Shown piece by piece: positions 62,132-64,000 of a DNA stretch of 64,000 nucleotides. The notes beneath the pieces were generated by a model. That model was given only the letters and a program-made list of their open reading frames with translations, ran no database searches and was not told the DNA's origin. Positions within the stretch are counted from its first letter, which is position 1, and each line of letters opens with the position of its first letter. The stretch spans positions 1-64,000 of the forward strand of contig NZ_LMSJ01000060.1 in assembly GCF_001428105.1 (NCBI RefSeq). The letters run 5' to 3'. The DNA comes from Paenibacillus sp. Soil766 (lineage in GTDB: Bacteria > Bacillota > Bacilli > Paenibacillales > NBRC-103111). The position numbers were made by a program, and so were the translations under genes.

Positions 62132-63367
62132 TTAACTAACCGCACGTTTGCCGGCGATAAGCTTCTGGAACCATGTTTCCTGCCGCACACTTGTCCTCTC
62201 GGGCAGTTTGTAAAAATCAACAAATTTCCGCGCGACAGCTTTCACTTCATGATGCATGGGGTGCGCTGGGTTCAGCAGTTCCATCAGCTTCCCTTGGTTG
62301 CAACGCGCGAGCGCATCCCCGTGTCGACTGACATGTCCAATTAAGTGAAGCTGCGTTTCTTTGCGAATATCTTTGATCGTGAACTCGCTTTGCTTCGCAT
62401 GCCGATCTGTTTGTACTGCCATAAGCTCGAAAGCATCCGGCTGCAAGCCAAATACAGATCCAACCTGCCTAATCCACCTCGAGAAATCCTCCTGAAAATG
62501 GGCTATATCACCTGTCGTGACGACAATTTTGCTATCTGCCTCTAGCAGCCCACTTACGGTTGCCGCATTGTCCCAATACGCGCTAACTTCGATGATGCAG
62601 ATGTCAAAAGCGCCTCGCGCCACACGCAGCAAATGGATAATTTCTGACGGTGTGAAGAACTCTGCCTGCTCACGCAGCATATTGCCATAAAGAATATGTA
62701 GACCATGCACTTCTTTCGGCCTATCACACACGTGGAGCAACCTTTCTGGCGTTAAGCTTTGAGCCTTCAGTTCCGCTCTCAAGCCATCTAAGGTAAACAG
62801 AAGTTCTTCACGCCCCAAATACCGATGAAGCTTTGAGCTTTTGAGATTCAAACAGAGATAACCAACCCTCTTCGAAGTCTCCATTGCTAGCGTACAAGCC
62901 ACCCCAAACGACGCCAACGTCGTCCCAATATTCGGTGTAGAGCCGACAAACGTAATGAGTTTACCAGAAAGCGCTTGATTAGATTGACTCGCGTTTGACC
63001 CATCAACCCATGCGCGTATTTCATCCGCAATCACAGCCGTGCTGCGTCCTGGGAGGATATAATCCAGCTTCATCAGCCTGCACATTTTCACATACTTCTC
63101 ATTGATGGAAGCATCATGATAATTCGAAAGTAACACAATAATTTTCATCGTTGGTTCCTGCCCCTGCATGCCTTCAAGAAACTCCTCTAGCTCCCCGTAA
63201 GAAAGCTCTCGATCCGAAAGTATGACATGAGTGTAAGGTTTCTCCATTGATTTAGGCTGTAAATCATTCGCCTCGGCAAATATTCGCCACCCGAGCGGTT
63301 TGGCATATACCACATTCGTAAGCTCATCAATTAATCGCTGATCTGTCGACACTAGCCCGATTTGCAC
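62132..63367 (-). CDS. CpaE/TadZ-like MinD-superfamily protein with degenerate Walker A
   Basis: 411 aa, GTG at 63367 behind AGAGGTG. Residues about 1-125 look like a receiver-like domain (MQIGLVSTDQRLIDEL, LLSNYHDASINE). Residues about 136-400 are MinD/ParA-like, but the P-loop is GSTPNIGTT (142-150) instead of GGVGKTT: both lysines of the deviant Walker A are gone. The family localises the Tad apparatus. The protein may bind nucleotide weakly or only act as a scaffold. Upstream of cpaF by about 25 nt. Confidence 0.85.
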   Translation of the reverse strand: MQIGLVSTDQRLIDELTNVVYAKPLGWRIFAEANDLQPKSMEKPYTHVILSDRELSYGELEEFLEGMQGQEPTMKIIVLLSNYHDASINEKYVKMCRLMKLDYILPGRSTAVIADEIRAWVDGSNASQSNQALSGKLITFVGSTPNIGTTLASFGVACTLAMETSKRVGYLCLNLKSSKLHRYLGREELLFTLDGLRAELKAQSLTPERLLHVCDRPKEVHGLHILYGNMLREQAEFFTPSEIIHLLRVARGAFDICIIEVSAYWDNAATVSGLLEADSKIVVTTGDIAHFQEDFSRWIRQVGSVFGLQPDAFELMAVQTDRHAKQSEFTIKDIRKETQLHLIGHVSRHGDALARCNQGKLMELLNPAHPMHHEVKAVARKFVDFYKLPERTSVRQETWFQKLIAGKRAVS

Positions 63368-63400
63368 TGGGTTTCACCTCTCTTTATGCCAAATTACAAG

Positions 63401-64000
63401 CTATTCCTGGACTTGAATCGATGTGGAACTAAAAGCAATGACCAGCTTCGCCTTCTTCGCCGAGCACAATTGATCGATCTGTAACCATTCATTTTCCGTC
63501 AAATTCAAATTGATCTGATCTATAGCACCATTGGCCTCCAATCGGGAGGTATACATCTTTTGCTCATCACCCTGGGCTTTGGATAGCAGATTAGAATTTT
63601 TCGGGTTGTCTACCTCCACATTGGCAGATGACTTCACAGATGCCACCGTAATTTCTTTCTCATTAAACAACCTGCGTGAACTGCCATCACTCCCCGACAC
63701 GTATATACGAACCCGATCACCTGCACGAATCCCATTTGAAACCGTAAGTAGATACTCTTTGGGAATTTGAAAAGTTGCCTGTTGCTCATTAGGAAGGAGT
63801 TGATAACGATTCAACTTCCACTTCAGAATAGGCTCCCCTGTACCTAAAGGAATCATGGACTCCTGTCCAACAACATCCGTAAGCTTCGTCATCATACTCG
63901 ATGTGTAGCTACCTTTCTGAATCGCCTTGAACTCGACCATATCGTCATGAATAAACTGCCCCGCTCGTATAAAATCCTTCGGCACCACAACCTGAACCGT
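63401..64000 (-). CDS. CpaB/RcpC-like pilus protein with SAF domain (5' end outside the window)
   Basis: At least 200 codons; the frame stays open through the window edge (TVQVVVPKDFIRAGQ continues to the left of the first in-frame GTG). The sequence has the SAF-like stretch VPKDFIRAGQFIHDDMVEF, then a beta domain with GIRAGDRVRIYVSG. CpaB/RcpC proteins are outer-wall assembly factors at the start of Tad loci. The start cannot be set here. Confidence 0.8.
   Translation of the reverse strand, partial: TVQVVVPKDFIRAGQFIHDDMVEFKAIQKGSYTSSMMTKLTDVVGQESMIPLGTGEPILKWKLNRYQLLPNEQQATFQIPKEYLLTVSNGIRAGDRVRIYVSGSDGSSRRLFNEKEITVASVKSSANVEVDNPKNSNLLSKAQGDEQKMYTSRLEANGAIDQINLNLTENEWLQIDQLCSAKKAKLVIAFSSTSIQVQE

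Overview
The window reads as chromosomal DNA of a spore-former related to Paenibacillus (an inference from gene content). It has LplB/YtcP-type sugar ABC permeases without an ATPase gene, YesM/YesN-type two-component proteins, an SLH-domain surface protein, a FIMAH-type C-terminus, bacillithiol genes (yojF-bshB2) and a Tad/Flp-type pilus locus. Almost everything is on the minus strand; only an ArsR-like regulator, a small protein and a ClpP paralogue (18.8-20.5 kb) are on the plus strand.

Layout. 1-98: 5' end of a group II intron (minus strand) inserted just past a terminator-like hairpin. 361-18528: catabolic island in transcription order yesN, a dead malic-enzyme fragment, sulfatase, yesM, two ABC permeases, GH3 glycosidase, sulfatase, solute-binding lipoprotein, two sulfatases, FAH-family hydrolase, DinB protein, gentisate dioxygenase. 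Four promoter regions in this island share a 20-bp motif (wTCAGAnAATyGkrTAAmGm) placed exactly 39 bp from a TATGAT -10 box, so the island looks like one activator-controlled regulon. The sulfatases and the GH3 enzyme lack signal peptides, which suggests that a sulfated glycoside is imported and then desulfated and deglycosylated in the cytoplasm; the last three genes form a plausible gentisate ring-cleavage route.

18.8-20.5 kb: regulator, small protein and ClpP. 20.5-31.8 kb: a 2621-residue SLH/FnIII/NHL/RHS protein, a lipoprotein, a membrane protein and an AAA/LuxR regulator. 31.9-43.5 kb: a second glycan operon (two permeases, binding protein, NanA/DapA-like aldolase, sialidase-fold enzyme, GH106-like hydrolase, membrane AraC regulator). 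43.5-53.8 kb: a third one (binding protein, two permeases, membrane AraC regulator, MDR dehydrogenase, secreted propeller/FIMAH protein) with CcpA-type cre sites. 54.1-56.8 kb: yojF, bshB2, a previously uncalled 54-residue peptide gene and an M24 peptidase. 56.8-57.5 kb: repeat-rich, non-coding. 57.5-64.0 kb: Tad-like pilus operon (CpaB/SAF cut by the window edge, TadZ-like, CpaF, TadB, TadC, two tandem tiny paralogous membrane peptides, two pilus-associated proteins).

Functions come from motif reading and memory of families; no searches were run.
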